Positions 36,531 through 47,857 are shown, numbered from the stretch's first letter. The stretch is 64,000 nt of DNA from Adenophora triphylla var. japonica (GCA_022495995.1 JAFEMH010000163.1:806001-870000), one strand, 5' to 3'. Made by a program: numbers and translations. Notes: generated from the sequence alone by a model not told the origin.

Positions 36531-37068
36531 TTTGGTTAGGTGATTTTGGGCCTTTGATTTTAGTCAATTGAATGGTTGAGATTAAGTGAGAGTAGATTAG
36601 GTGGTGATCCATATAAACTTTTCATAGCCAATGAGAAGATGACACCTCATTCTTTAATATTACACATATATTATAAATCCTAAATCATATAACGAAATGG
36701 CCTACATAAACACATTCACTCGTGTATATATATACACATATATTATAAATCCTAAATCATATAACGAAATATATGATAAGTTCAATAATTAATAATTATT
36801 TGACTCATTCTTATATAAGTTATTAATTATTAAATTTAATATATAAATTAAAAATATATTGTTATATATATAAATTGGTTTGATATTCAATTTAGTATTA
36901 TATAAATATAAATTTAAATATTATACAAATAAGAATTAGTTTCATAATAAATAATTATTTAATTTAGTATAAGTTTAAATGACCATTTTAATAATTAATA
37001 AATAAATAAATAAATAAATATTATATAATTAAATTATTATTTTAATAATTAATAATAATTTAATATTA

Positions 37069-39321
37069 TACCCTATACCCTATAGAGTATACCCTATACC
37101 ATATGTCCTATGCCCTATGCCCTATACCTTATACCCTATATCCTATATCCTATACCCTATACCATATGCCCTATACCTTATACCCTATACCCTATACCTT
37201 ATAGGGTATACCCTATATCCTATACCCTATATCCTATAGGGTATACCCTATACCATATGCCCTATACCTTATACTCTATAGGGTATACCCTATACCCTAT
37301 AGGGTATACCCTATACCATATGCCCTATACCTTATACCCTATAAGGTATACCCTATACCCTATACCTTATAGGGTATATCCTATACCCTATAGGGTATAC
37401 CCTATACCATATGCCCTATGCCCTATACCTTATACCCTATACCCCATAGGGTATACCCTATACCATATGCCATATACCTTATACCCTATACCCTATAGGG
37501 TATACCCTATACCCTATACCTTATAGGGTATACCCTATACCCTATAGGGTATACCCTATACCATATGTCCTATACCTTATACCCTATACCCTATAGGGTA
37601 TACCCTATACCATATGCCCTATGCCCTATACCTTATACCCTATACCCTATATCATATACCCTATATCCTATAGGGTATACCCTATACCCTATAGGGTATA
37701 CCCTATACCATATGCCCTATACCTTATACCCTATAGGGTATACCCTATACCCTATGCCCTATGCCCTATACCTTATACCCTATACCCTATAGGGTATACC
37801 CTATACCATATGCCCTATGCCCTATACCTTATACCCTATACCCTATAGGGTATACCCTATACCCTATAGGGTATACCCTATACCATATACCATATGCCCT
37901 ATACCTTATACCCTATACCCTATAGGGTATATCCTATACCATATGCCCTATACCTTATACCCTATATCATATACCATATATCCTATAGGGTATACCCTAT
38001 ACCCTATAGGGTATACCCTATACCATATGCCCTATACCTTATACCCTATACCCTATAGGGTATACCCTATACCCTATACCTTATAGGGTATACCCTATAC
38101 CCTATAGGGTATACCCTATACCATATGCCCTATGCCCTATACCTTATACCCTATACCATATAAGGTATACCCTATATCATATGCCCTATGCCCTATACCT
38201 TATACCCTATATCATATACCCTATATCCTATAGGGTATACCCTATACCCTATAGGGTATACCCTATACCATATGCCCTATACCTTATACCCTATACCCTA
38301 TAGGGTATACCCTATACCCTATAGGGTATACCCTATACCATATGCCCTATGCCCTATACCTTATACCCTATACCCTATAGGGTATACCCTATACCATATG
38401 CCCTATGCCCTATACCTTATACCCTATACCCTATATCCTATACCCTATACCCTATAGGGTATACCCTATACCATATGCCCTATGTCCTATACCTTATACC
38501 CTATAGGGTATACCCTATACCATATGCCCTATGCCCTATAACTTATACCCTATACCCTATACCCTATATCCTATACCCTATATCCTATAGGGTATACCCT
38601 ATACCATATGCCCTATACCCTATGCCCTATACCCTATACCCTATATCCTATAGGTTATATCCTATATCCTATAGGGTATACCCTATACCCTATATCCTAT
38701 AGGGTATACCCTATACCCTATAGTGTATACCCTATACCCTATATCCTATAGGGTATACCCTATACCCTATAGGGTATACCCTATACCCTATAGGGTATAC
38801 CCTATAGCATATGCCATATACCCTATAGGATATAGGTTATAGGGTATAGTGTATAGGGCATAGGGTATAGGGTATAGGATATAGGGTATAGGATATAGTG
38901 TATAGGGTATAGGGTATAGGGTATAGGGTATAGTATATAGGGTATAGGGTATAGGATATAGGGTATAGGATATAGGGTATAGGGTGTAGGGTATAGGATA
39001 TAGGGTATAGTGTATAGGGTATAGGGTATAGTATATAGGGTATAGGGTATAGGATATAGGTTATAGGGTATAGTGTATAGGGCATAGGGTATAGGGTATA
39101 GGTTATACTGTATAGGTTATACTGTATAGGGTATAGGGTATAGTGTATAGGGTATAGGGTATAGGGTATAGGATATAGGATATAGGTTATAGGGTATAGT
39201 GTAGGGTATAGGGTATAGGGTATATGGTATAGGATATAGTATATATGGTATACGGTATAGGGTATAATGTATAGGGTATAGGGTATAAGGTATAGGGTAT
39301 AGGGTATAGGATATAGGATAT
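37069..39321. repeat. CCCTATA-type heptamer array whose polarity flips
   Basis: About 2.25 kb. From 37069 to about 38815 the strand reads mostly CCCTATA, with many palindromic CCCTATAGGG steps and CCATATGCCCTATACC variants. From about 38825 to 39321 it reads TATAGGG with no CCC left. All plus-strand frames of the first part and one minus frame of the second stay open, because a 7-base unit without stops gives the same repeating LYPI/PYT peptide in each frame. These open frames are not genes. Confidence 0.9.
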
Positions 39322-39352
39322 AGGTTTAGGGTTTAGGGATTAGGGTTTAGGA
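39322..39352 (+). repeat. Short telomere-like tract
   Basis: Directly after the array the units become TTTAGGG, the plant telomere repeat. Two perfect units and two with one change are visible. It may be the seed, or a relic, of the array. Confidence 0.7.
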
Positions 39353-39819
39353 TTTTTGCATTGCATTAGTAATTTAGGCGTTACATTAGGATTTTGGCAT
39401 TGCATTAGACTCGTTACATTAGCTATGGCATTGCATTAGATGCGTTACATTAGCTCTGGCGTTGCATTAGATGCGTTACATTAGCTCTGGCGTTGCATTA
39501 GCCGTTACATTAGCTCTGGCGTTGCATTAGATGCGTTACATTAGCTCTGGCGTTGCATTAGATGCGTTACATTAGCTCGTGGTGTTACATTAGATGCGTT
39601 AGATGTGTTACATTAGGTCAGAAATGTAGTAGCGATTTCATTACCATTCCATAAAATCTAACCATACCAGAAAAAGCTTTCAAAAGTACCCAAGCCAAAA
39701 ACTGTCTTACTTATCCTAGTAGAAGCTACAGAAAAACCTAAGTGTTGAACCAACCCAACACTTAAAACAAATTGTCTTCAGCCCGTAAAACCAAGTTCAA
39801 AAGCAAATGTCAAACATCT

Positions 39820-40080
39820 TCACTCGTCGGCGGCTATCGCCGCTGGTGGTGCTTCTCCTTCCTTCATGTCTTCATCCTTTAAACCTGATGTCACTTCCCT
39901 AACCTCTGCTGCTTTTCCAGAAAAATCCTTGAGGATGGCACGTTGTTGCTCAATATCCCACTCAACATGTTTGCCGTTCAGAAATTCTTCAATCATTTGT
40001 ATCTTGACTTCAATCATGTTTTTAGCCACAGATACCATGAGATCATTCTTAAAGATCCTTGGTCTCTTGCACATGAGCAT
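39820..40080 (-). pseudogene. C-terminal piece of the antisense ORF of gypsy element 2
   Basis: An 86-codon frame opposite to gag, ending near 39820, with an acidic C-terminus and an EEFLNGKHVEWDIEQQ stretch that parallels the EEYKNGLAPDWDVEEEKD stretch ending the antisense ORF of gypsy element 1. It sits in the same place, between the coding region and the 3' LTR. Upstream parts (towards 40300) are shifted out of frame. Confidence 0.6.
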
Positions 40081-40325
40081 CCTGGATTGAAGGCATCCCC
40101 TTCATCAGACTCTCTACCTCATTGTTCAAAACTTTCAACCTTCTCCTTAAAATCTTTAATCTTCTTCTCTAAGCTTTTCTTCTCCTCTTTATGCCACTTC
40201 TTTAGATGCAGCATCTCCAAACAAAAAGCTTCCTATTCTTCTTCTCCAAAGTAACCGTCAGATTCAGAGCATTATTAAGAAACTTACCCTTTTATCTTCC
40301 TTAAAAGGATAAGTTTGGGGGCAAT

Positions 40326-40902
40326 TGTTGTGGGCAGATTTTCTGCAGGTCGACATCTCGAACCTAGCCAGCATGTCAACATCTTGAATATTCCTGCGTG
40401 ACGACATCTTGAACCACTGTAAGTAATGCGTAATTTATATTTACTTAACTATTTTTTCAGCAACTCCTGGAGATAATTACGGGATATTTAAACAAAAACA
40501 AGGACTCCCTTCAACTAAGAAGACCAGGTCAAGAGACGTGGAGAAGGTTGAAGATAATAAAGCCTAAAAAATAGGAAGTTAGTTAGGATATTTGTTATCT
40601 CTTTTTCTATTTAAAGGGTTAATGGCTGGAACACACACATTCACACACAATACATGCACCACTTCTTGTACTCCGCCATAGCTCCACCACTTGTAATCCA
40701 CTAAATATCAATATTACCGTTTGGGAAGGTAGGTGCTCATAATCACCTCCCGAGGTTTTATGCCGGCGAGATAGTTGTCTCAAGGGCTTTCCTCGTTATA
40801 TTATCGTGTCAAACTTACTCTACCCCTACACCGATTATACTCCATTGTGCCGTCCTTATTCTCTTTATCTAAATTACAAATTGATTCTTTTTTACCAAAA
40901 CA
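40326..40902 (+). repeat. 3' LTR of gypsy element 2
   Basis: 577 bp, ends CCAAAACA. The GAACC after it belongs to the interrupted hairpin row. Confidence 0.9.
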
Positions 40903-41532
40903 CGAACCAAACGGTTCGGACGGTAAAGGTGCGAATCTACGGATCGAACGATCCAAACGGTAAATGACAGAAAAAGTAAAAAAGGGAACTTGAACGCCGT
41001 TTTAACCCGAAATTACTTCTCTTACGGGAGAGAAGATGATTAGGGACTAAAACGTACCAAATCCCGAAGACGGCGATACGTCTACATTTTGAGGGTTTCT
41101 GTCGAATCGAAAGTAGCGTTTGACGCGTAAATCGAGATGAAACGGAGTTTTAGAGAGAGAGTGAGTGTTACCTATGGCTAGGGATTAACTCTTTGGCTCA
41201 AAAAGGCGTATACGGGATACGATTTAGTGTTTGGGAGGTGTTTTGGAAGTGTTTGGCTTGTGTTTGATTGAAAAATGAGATTTTCACGCAAATCGAGACG
41301 TTTTCGGGGCTCGGGAGGGGGTAAAGGCTGCTAGAACTGTGGGGTTTGTTGAGAGGGGTAATATTTTTTTTCCTCTTTTTCACAAAAATGACAGCCCTTG
41401 TATTTATAGGGGTAAATATGTAAAACAGGCCGGACGGCCTATGCTTCAATTTGAGAGGTTTTTGGGTATTTTGGAAATTGCAGGAACTTGATGAGAATTC
41501 TGATTTTTCATGTAAAACAGGCCGGACGGCCT
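40903..41532. repeat. Row of short hairpins, right part
   Basis: Hairpins continue after the gypsy insertion at 40903-40918 (CGAACCAAACGGTTCG) and 40940-40955. Two more of a related design lie at 41427-41440 and 41519-41532 (AGGCCGGACGGCCT). The intervening sequence has no gene. Confidence 0.55.
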
Positions 41533-42572
41533 AACTATCAATTTCAGGGATATTTTGGTCTTTTCACCCTTGAATTTGATTGATGGGTTTGGGGGAGGTT
41601 GTGCATGCGTTCCACGTGTCCCTGTGAGTCACCAAGGCTAGGGTTTTTATCTCGTTAATCCCAATTTTGACTGTTTTCTAAATAACTGTCTGGAAAATGT
41701 CCAAAACGCCCCCGAAAAGTCCCGGAAATTACGTTTTTCGAGGAAAGTGGTACTTTTACGTGTGATAACGTGTGTTGAGTACACTTTGGTGTCAGGATGC
41801 ACGGGGCAGTCCTGGGATGTCTCGTTGACTCGGGAATGGGAAGTTTAACGGGTTCTGATTAACCTGTAAAGGGCCAGTTAACGGATTTTGACGATCCGAA
41901 TTTGGGTACTTACAAGAGGTCATGCTGAAATTTCAGCACGATTTCTACCTTAACTTAAGGATGTTGACTTCGATCGTGACCCGCATGTCACATATGTTGA
42001 AAGTTTACATGACCAGCTAGCCTTAAGTTCACTTTTTCCTTTGTCGGTGGAACTCGCTTGCCTTATAGGACCCTCGCTTGGGATTGTCCATCCCGAGAAG
42101 ACGATTTACAGGTGAAAAACGAGATTAGAAATTTAACGAAAAATGTTTTTAGCTTACAACCAAAAAATAAAAATCCTTTTTCACAAATCAAATTTTCATT
42201 GATCGTGTGCAAATCATGTGACTTATTAAGTAACTCATAATTTCACTTTGCACCCTATCACCTAACGAAATTACAAATTTAACGAAAAATATTTATGTGC
42301 ATATCATGTGAGGGGTATTTACGTCATTTTAATGTATTTGAGATCTGTTTAACCTCCTGAAGTATCTACTTAATCCCACTTTACACCCTTGCTCAAAATT
42401 TATTCTATTTTAATATAAAAAATAAATTATTCATACAAAATACTAAGTTTTTATGTTAATCTTTTATGATTTATTATTAAACATTCAGTCACATGAATGT
42501 TTACGCAAACCTTAATTAAATTGAAGAATAAATGAAAACATCGAAGACAAGGATAGAGAGATGCATGTGATG
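41533..42572. other. Gene-free DNA
   Basis: Unique-looking AT-rich sequence. I could recognise no coding frame, RNA gene or terminus. Confidence 0.45.
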
Positions 42573-42580
42573 GTTCCATG

Positions 42581-43032
42581 TAGACATGTCCAAATAGAAT
42601 CGGGAATCGACGGAACCGACGGGTAGAACCGGAACCGAAAATCGGCGAGAATCGGAAAACGCCGGAATCGGGAACCGAACGTAACCGGAAACCGGATTGA
42701 AACGGTTCGAATACGAATCCACCATATTGGGAACCGAGGAACCCGGAACCGGCGGTTCCGAAACCGGGAATCGGAACCAGGAACCGAAACTCAATGTTAG
42801 TTAAATGTAATATTTAGCATTTATTTAGTATTTGTACTTGTAGTGTAGTGTTGTTTTATTTAAATTCTAAAAATATTGTTAGAATTTTTATTCTATCTTT
42901 AATAATATACTAACCAAATTTTGTCCACTTCTCATTCTTTCCAAAAACATCCACAACAACAACAACAACAACAAAGCCTTAGTCCCAAAATAATTTGGGG
43001 TCGGCTAACATGAATCCTCATATGTCATCGTG

Positions 43033-43068
<36 letters not shown>

Positions 43069-43370
43069 CATACAAATCAAAAAAAAAAATCAAAATCAAC
43101 CCCCCACATGGATTTTTGCCCTCCACTCTGGTCTCTCCAAGTGAAAAAAAAAAAAACAGATTAGTTAGCGTCTTTACTGTCTTAAGAGGTTTGGATTTAA
43201 AAAAAAAAAGTTAGATGGTGATGGAACCGGTAAAACCGTTGGAACCGAAACCGGCGGATAGAACCGGGAACCGGATTAATATGGTTCGAATACGATTTTG
43301 GCTATTTGAGAACCGGGAACCGGCGATTCCGGAATCGGGAACCAAAATCGAAACCATTTGGACATGTCTA
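42581..43370. mobile_element. hAT-type non-autonomous element 1
   Basis: 790 bp with terminal inverted repeats TAGACATGTCCAAA and TTTGGACATGTCTA. The 8-bp duplication GTTCCATG lies at 42573-42580 and 43371-43378. Subterminal parts are rich in GGAACCG / CGGTTCC words on both sides. No transposase. Confidence 0.9.
42950..43200 (-). mobile_element. RTE-LINE or Au-SINE type 3' tail inside hAT element 1
   Basis: On the minus strand the phrase TAGCCGACCCCAAA...TTGGGACTAAGGC ends in (TTG)n, the tail shared by plant RTE LINEs and Au-type SINEs. The inner boundary, near 43200, is not clear. Confidence 0.45.
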
Positions 43371-43378
43371 GTTCCATG

Positions 43379-44644
43379 TAGGGATGGAAATGGTTCAGTT
43401 TAGCTTGGTTTGGGCAATTTTAGAAGTCAAATCGCTAGCATCGGTTTGGAGAAATTTCAAACTGAGCTAAATCATAAATAAATTCAGACCGAGCTAAACC
43501 AATCTGCTATGGTTCGGTCTAAACCGCATTTGATTTTGCGGTTCAGACCACGGTCTAAACCGCGATCTTGACCACGGTCCGAACCACATTTCAAATCAAA
43601 GATGAAGTAGGGGACTGGAAAGAAAAACAAGAAACCCTAGTTTTGACATTGAGTGTCTAAATCTAACTGGAGGACTGAAAGATGCGCAATAGCTTATTAG
43701 ATGCAGAAAACAGCATAACAAACCAGAGAGAAACAAAGAGGCAATCATAAACTTGCTAAGGACAGAATAGCTTTTAACCAAATTCACCCATAAAAATGAG
43801 CTAAGAGCAGTATAACCTTTCACAAGGATATGTATGTATAATTCCAATAACTTAGCGATCAGCAAGCATAGGTTTATTTCAAACATTATACTGTTAGACC
43901 ATCCCAATTTGAAGAAGACCCTTGCATTGTGGAAATAACATTACACATTTCCGAAAGTAGATTATAGAAAATGGTTCAAATGGTAGTAAGTACCTGGAGG
44001 ACTGAAAGATGCGCAATAGCTTCGACATAGTTGAGGATGTGATCGACGATGGAGCCGAAGGTAGTCTGACGAATTTTTTTGAATCCTGGAATGAAGAACA
44101 AACGTCGTTCGAGAATCGAGAGTGTTAATGACGGCCTGACGAAACGCATCTCTGCTACTACTGCCGGAACCAGAAATAGTGGATTGAAGAGAGCTCGTTA
44201 TCGATTGATCAAAGAGAGAAAACGACGAGAAGACGACAAGAGAGAGAGAGAAACGGAGAAATGGAAAGAGAGAGAAAGAATTTGGGAATATGAAAGTGGG
44301 CGCTGAGGTTTGAAGTGTTATCTAAGGTTTTTTAAAATCAAAGGCTGAGATCAACTAAGAATTTGAAGGGAGGGTCAGGATCGCGATTTGACGGTTCGGC
44401 TCATGGCTCTGTTTGACGGTTCGGCTTAATGGTTCGGTTTCACGGTTTCAAACCGCGGTTCGGTCTCAAACGGTTCGGTTCGGTTTGGCTCGATTCGGTT
44501 TAGGAGTGTCAAACCTCAAGCTGAGCTGAACCACATGATTTGTTAATTTCTCAAATCGAGCTAAACCACTTATGTCTAAAAATCGAACCAAACCGTACGG
44601 TTCGACTCCAAACCGCGGTTTGAGGCGAACCGCTTCCACCCCTA
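43379..44644. mobile_element. hAT-type non-autonomous element 2, abutting element 1
   Basis: 1266 bp. The left end TAGGGATGGAAATGGTTCAG pairs with the right end (complement of TAGGGGTGGAAGCGGTTCG). The 8-bp duplication GTTCCATG lies at 43371-43378 and 44645-44652, so the left copy is shared with hAT element 1. Subterminal regions carry repeated CGGTTCGG / AAACCG words. The interior contains a 29-bp phrase twice (CTGGAGGACTGAAAGATGCG..., about 43669 and 43996), possibly from captured DNA that I cannot name. Confidence 0.88.
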
Positions 44645-44652
44645 GTTCCATG

Positions 44653-45109
44653 AACAACTGTTCCGTTCATAAACATGAAGAAAATTGTAAAAGCAAATTA
44701 ATGAATAAATTGGGGAAAGTATGTTTTAAATCGGTGAAAATTATTCATCGATTTTTTTCATTTATTCTTCATTTTTTTCATCTATTCTTAGATAATAACA
44801 TTTGTTTCTACATTAAATTAATTAACATTATAAATTATATTTTATAATAAATCATAAAAGATTAACATAAAAACTTAGTATTGTGTATGAACGTTGATCA
44901 TTTTATTTTTAAATTCAATAATTAATAGACAAAAAAGCGTTTTTGTTCATAGTACTTTGAGGTACTTTAACTTTAGCTATTATATTTTTTATTAGCATTG
45001 TACTAATTTTAACCCTGCTCCTCAACTTCAAAAGTAATTCCGTTAGTTTTTAATGGATGCAAATATTTCATTTTCATACCATAGTAGTTTCACCCCTAAA
45101 CTTTTATAT
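44653..45109. other. Gene-free AT-rich DNA
   Basis: No coding frame, inverted repeat or RNA gene recognised. Confidence 0.45.
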
Positions 45110-45124
45110 GAAGGGTCACATCAC

Positions 45125-45231
45125 GCACGCGGGGTCTTAGCCTGATGGTTAGGCGCCTCTGTGTGCATCAAGGGGAGAGCGGTGAAATGTGTTGATCCCC
45201 TTCTTTTAAAAAGATAAGAAAAAAAAAAAAA
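45125..45231 (+). mobile_element. Short tRNA-derived SINE
   Basis: A 107-bp insert between perfect 15-bp direct repeats (GAAGGGTCACATCAC at 45110-45124 and 45232-45246). It has an A-box-like TTAGCCTGATGGTTAGG (45137-45153), a B-box-like GTTGATCCCC (45191-45200) and ends in a poly(A) tract. This is the full pattern of a SINE insertion. Confidence 0.8.
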
Positions 45232-45842
45232 GAAGGGTCACATCACCAAAAGTTATAAAATGTCACCGCTTCCTTTGTAAATGAATGATCATTTTTTATT
45301 TAAGCGCATTTTGAAAAGGTTGATTTGTAGTTTTTTTAAAAAAAAAAACATAAATAATCATGTAATTCGCTTTAAAATTTCAAGTTTCTAATACTCCAAG
45401 TAGTATTTCAAGCTTCTTATGTAAATTTTTAAAAAATAAATAAAAAATTGCAAGTGGGTAGAAGATTAGAGGAGAAAGAACGTAAAAGTTAAAACATTTA
45501 TGATAAACCCTCTTTTTGATTGGTTTTTTTAAATATGTTAATATTATAAGGGCATAATGAATGATTTTTTTGTAAATATATTTATATTATAAGAATATAA
45601 ATGTTTGAAACACTGTTCAAAATTTATCATTTATAAAATGAAACTCTTAATTTGAAACGAATAAAAAAAAAAAGTAGAACTCTTTCTTTGATTTCTTGAA
45701 GTATGACAAAGTGTGACGGATGAGTATATAAATATCCGTTTGTTTGGAAAAGGAAAAGACTCATTTCTTTCAAACACCTTTCTGACTCATCCATGAATTG
45801 ACTTTTAACTAGGGCCTCCATCACTTTATGGACAAGGAAATA

Positions 45843-46127
45843 CTCCCTCCGTCCCGGAGCTTAATTCACAAACACTGTTTGCATGGGTTTTAAGGAGGGA
45901 GTATTATATTGAAAATGTTGTGAGTGTGAAAATAAAATAGGAGAGAGAATGAGTGGAGGGAATAGTAAATTATAATGGTGCTGTGAGTATTAAAATAATG
46001 TAGGAGAGAGAATGAGTGGAGGGAATAGTAAAGATTCCTTTCCATTTTAGGTAAGTTTTAAATGTGTGAAGTAAGTTTTGGGACGCCCAAAAGGGAAAGT
46101 GTGAAGATTGTTCTGGGACGGAGGGAG
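45843..46127. mobile_element. Stowaway MITE with an internal duplication
   Basis: 285 bp, CTCCCTCCGTCCC... ...GGGACGGAGGGAG with TA on both sides (45841-45842, 46128-46129). A unit of about 55 bp containing AGGAGAGAGAATGAGTGGAG is present twice inside. Confidence 0.85.
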
Positions 46128-46262
46128 TATCACATAAATGGAAACAAATTATGAAATTTTATATCCTTTTTTTTATTATTTTAATGAATACTTCCTCAGT
46201 TTCACTAAAAGTAATATTTTTTGTTTTTTTTTTTTTGGGCTTCTCACTAACTCACTAACTAA

Positions 46263-47014
46263 GATTACTCACAATGGTTTCATCCCATTTTTTCATTTAA
46301 TCGACACTTTTTATATTTTTTCTCAATAACCTAATATTTCATTTATACATTTCATTTACCCCTCTACAATGGCTAAATTAAATTAAATTTCAACTCCCTT
46401 CAACTCATCATTTTATATCTCATCACTTTTATTTTATTTATATTCTCTATTTTTATGATTAGTAAAGTAATTATTATTATTATTATTATTTATAATTAAA
46501 AAAATATTTCACACTTAATTAAAAAAATATTGCATCAATTTATATGAAAAAAATAATGATTTTTTTAAATAAAGGCTAAAATAAAGAAGGATAATTGAGA
46601 AATGAGTGTTTTTTTTGTGTCCAAATCAAATGAAACTTGTATCAATTTATAGGGAAAAATGATGAATTTTGGTGAAAAAAAATTAATTTACTAGGTGATA
46701 TTTCATCTCAAAGAATTGGGATTAAAAAAATTCGAAAAATCCAACGAACCTATAAGAACGCGACACTTGGTACAACCAGGAAAAACAAAAAAAAACGAAA
46801 AACCCTAGCGCCACATGCGCCTTGCCTGGGCGTGAGGCGCACGCGCCTTGTCTCCTCCAATTAACGCTGACACGTGTCCTCAATTTTTTTTTCCAGCTAA
46901 TTGAAATATTTCATTCAACCTTTTCATCCCACCCCATTTCAACTCCCTATTGTAGCATTTCAACTAGATGAAATGGGTTTCATCCCCCATTTCATCTCTC
47001 CATTGTTGATAGTC
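46263..47014. mobile_element. PIF/Harbinger (Tourist-like) MITE
   Basis: The left terminus GATTACTCACAATGG matches the complement of the right terminus (GACTATCAACAATGG) in 11 of 15 bases. TAA flanks both sides (46260-46262, 47015-47017). Near both ends are words with CCCATTTCAT / ATGAAATGGG. The DNA on either side (46188-46260 and 47018-47070) looks like two halves of an older MITE of the Stowaway kind. Confidence 0.65.
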
Positions 47015-47125
47015 TAAACTAAAAGTTACACTTTTTAAAATGAAAATGTTTTAATACTTTTTATTTATTCAGATAAGTGAGAATCACTTGGATACTGACG
47101 ACAGTTATTCACTTACTATTTTATA

Positions 47126-47857
47126 CTACCTCCGTCTCGCCCGAAGTCTCCCAACTTTTCTTTTTGGGTGTCCCATTTAAAAAGTCTCAACCCAAAAAAG
47201 AAAAGTTATTACTTTTTTATTTGTGGGATTCACTTGTCATACTCACAATAAATATCCACTAACTAATCCCTATCCCACTTTCTCTTTCCTACATCACTTT
47301 TTATACTCACAACATTTATTTTACTATACACTTTTTGCTTTATATATACTAGTGAGTAACCCGTCGGTCCCCGACGGGAGATAAAACTGAGGTAAAAGTT
47401 AAATGTAAATACAATTCAAAAAATTAATTAAATAATTTTATGTAATATATTACAACTTGTCAAAAACTTTTTTGTACACAACATTTGTAGTCGTGTCATC
47501 TGACTGTTCATGACTATTACATATAAGCACTTTAAGTCATTTTCTTGTAGTTACTCTAGAAAAAGCAACATATAATTGTTCATGACTAAATACTAGTCTT
47601 TGAAGAAAAAGGCCAACATGAGCGAGCGATTGATCCTGACTTTTATTTATCGACATTGCAAAAGAAACGGTCCGTGGAAATTGTCTACGTTGAAACCTAA
47701 CCAAAAATTTTGTTGTATCAGAAGGTGACATAATCATCCTCGGTATCAACACCTTCTTATCAATATTCTTTTCGAACAACATTACCGCCTCGACAACGTG
47801 CTTACCTATATATGTATACTACTTAATATTTTTTCCACTCGACCGGGACGGAGGGAG
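47126..47857. mobile_element. Stowaway MITE interrupted by a Helitron remnant
   Basis: The left end CTACCTCCGTCTCGCCCG and right end CCGGGACGGAGGGAG are flanked by TA (47124-47125, 47858-47859). The left arm runs to 47348. The right arm is the last 45 bases or so. The Helitron piece lies between. Confidence 0.75.
47349..47816 (-). pseudogene. Helitron 3' end with the tail of its Rep-helicase
   Basis: On the minus strand the piece ends in a hairpin (CCCGTCGG, GGA, CCGACGGG; 47370-47388), then TTACTCACTAG, then T, which fits the Helitron rule of hairpin plus CTRR before a T. Upstream lies the C-terminal PIF1-type helicase region: VLIPRM, FPRTVSFAMSINKSQDQSL, FSHEQLYVAFSRVTTRK. One stop follows directly after RK (about 47537) and the frame then continues LKVLICN to a natural stop at 47450. 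The canonical INKSQGQSL has Asp instead of Gly here. The rest of the helicase and the Rep domain are absent, so this is a truncated relic. Confidence 0.85.

Larger units (their letters stand above)
35446..39634. mobile_element. CACTA-like element with a giant heptamer array
   Basis: The left end is CACTACTACATTTCTGACC; the right end is the complement of CGCTACTACATTTCTGACC. The 3-bp flank ATT is present on both sides (35443-35445, 39635-39637). Subterminal DNA on both sides is full of GTTGCATTAG / CTAATGCAACGCC words (35480-35740 and 39357-39610), the kind of repeated transposase-binding words seen in CACTA elements. There is no transposase. The interior holds a GC-rich stretch (35970-36500) that looks like captured host DNA but that I cannot identify, AT-rich DNA, and the array below. 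Confidence 0.8.
32759..40902 (+). mobile_element. Non-autonomous Tat-type gypsy element (gag and antisense ORF, no pol)
   Basis: LTRs at 32759-33329 and 40326-40902 start TGTTGTGGG. The right one ends CCAAAACA and the left CCAAAATA. Flanks TGAAC and CGAAC are probably a target duplication with one change. After the left LTR comes a TTTGGCGCCCACCGAGG primer site, and before the right LTR the tract GTTTGGGGGCAAT, the same tract as in gypsy element 1. Gag is complete, pol is absent, and an antisense ORF piece lies before the 3' LTR. A 4.2-kb CACTA-like element is inserted between them, so the element alone is only about 3.9 kb. Confidence 0.9.

Noticed and set aside
37110..39085. Many long overlapping open frames encoding LYPIPYT-type repeats, on both strands
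   Set aside because: They come from a 7-bp repeat with no stop in the favoured orientation, so every frame is open. No start context, splice or composition supports a gene.
45125..45231. Functional tRNA gene
   Set aside because: The A- and B-box-like words do not sit in a foldable cloverleaf, and the target duplication plus poly(A) tract indicate a SINE.
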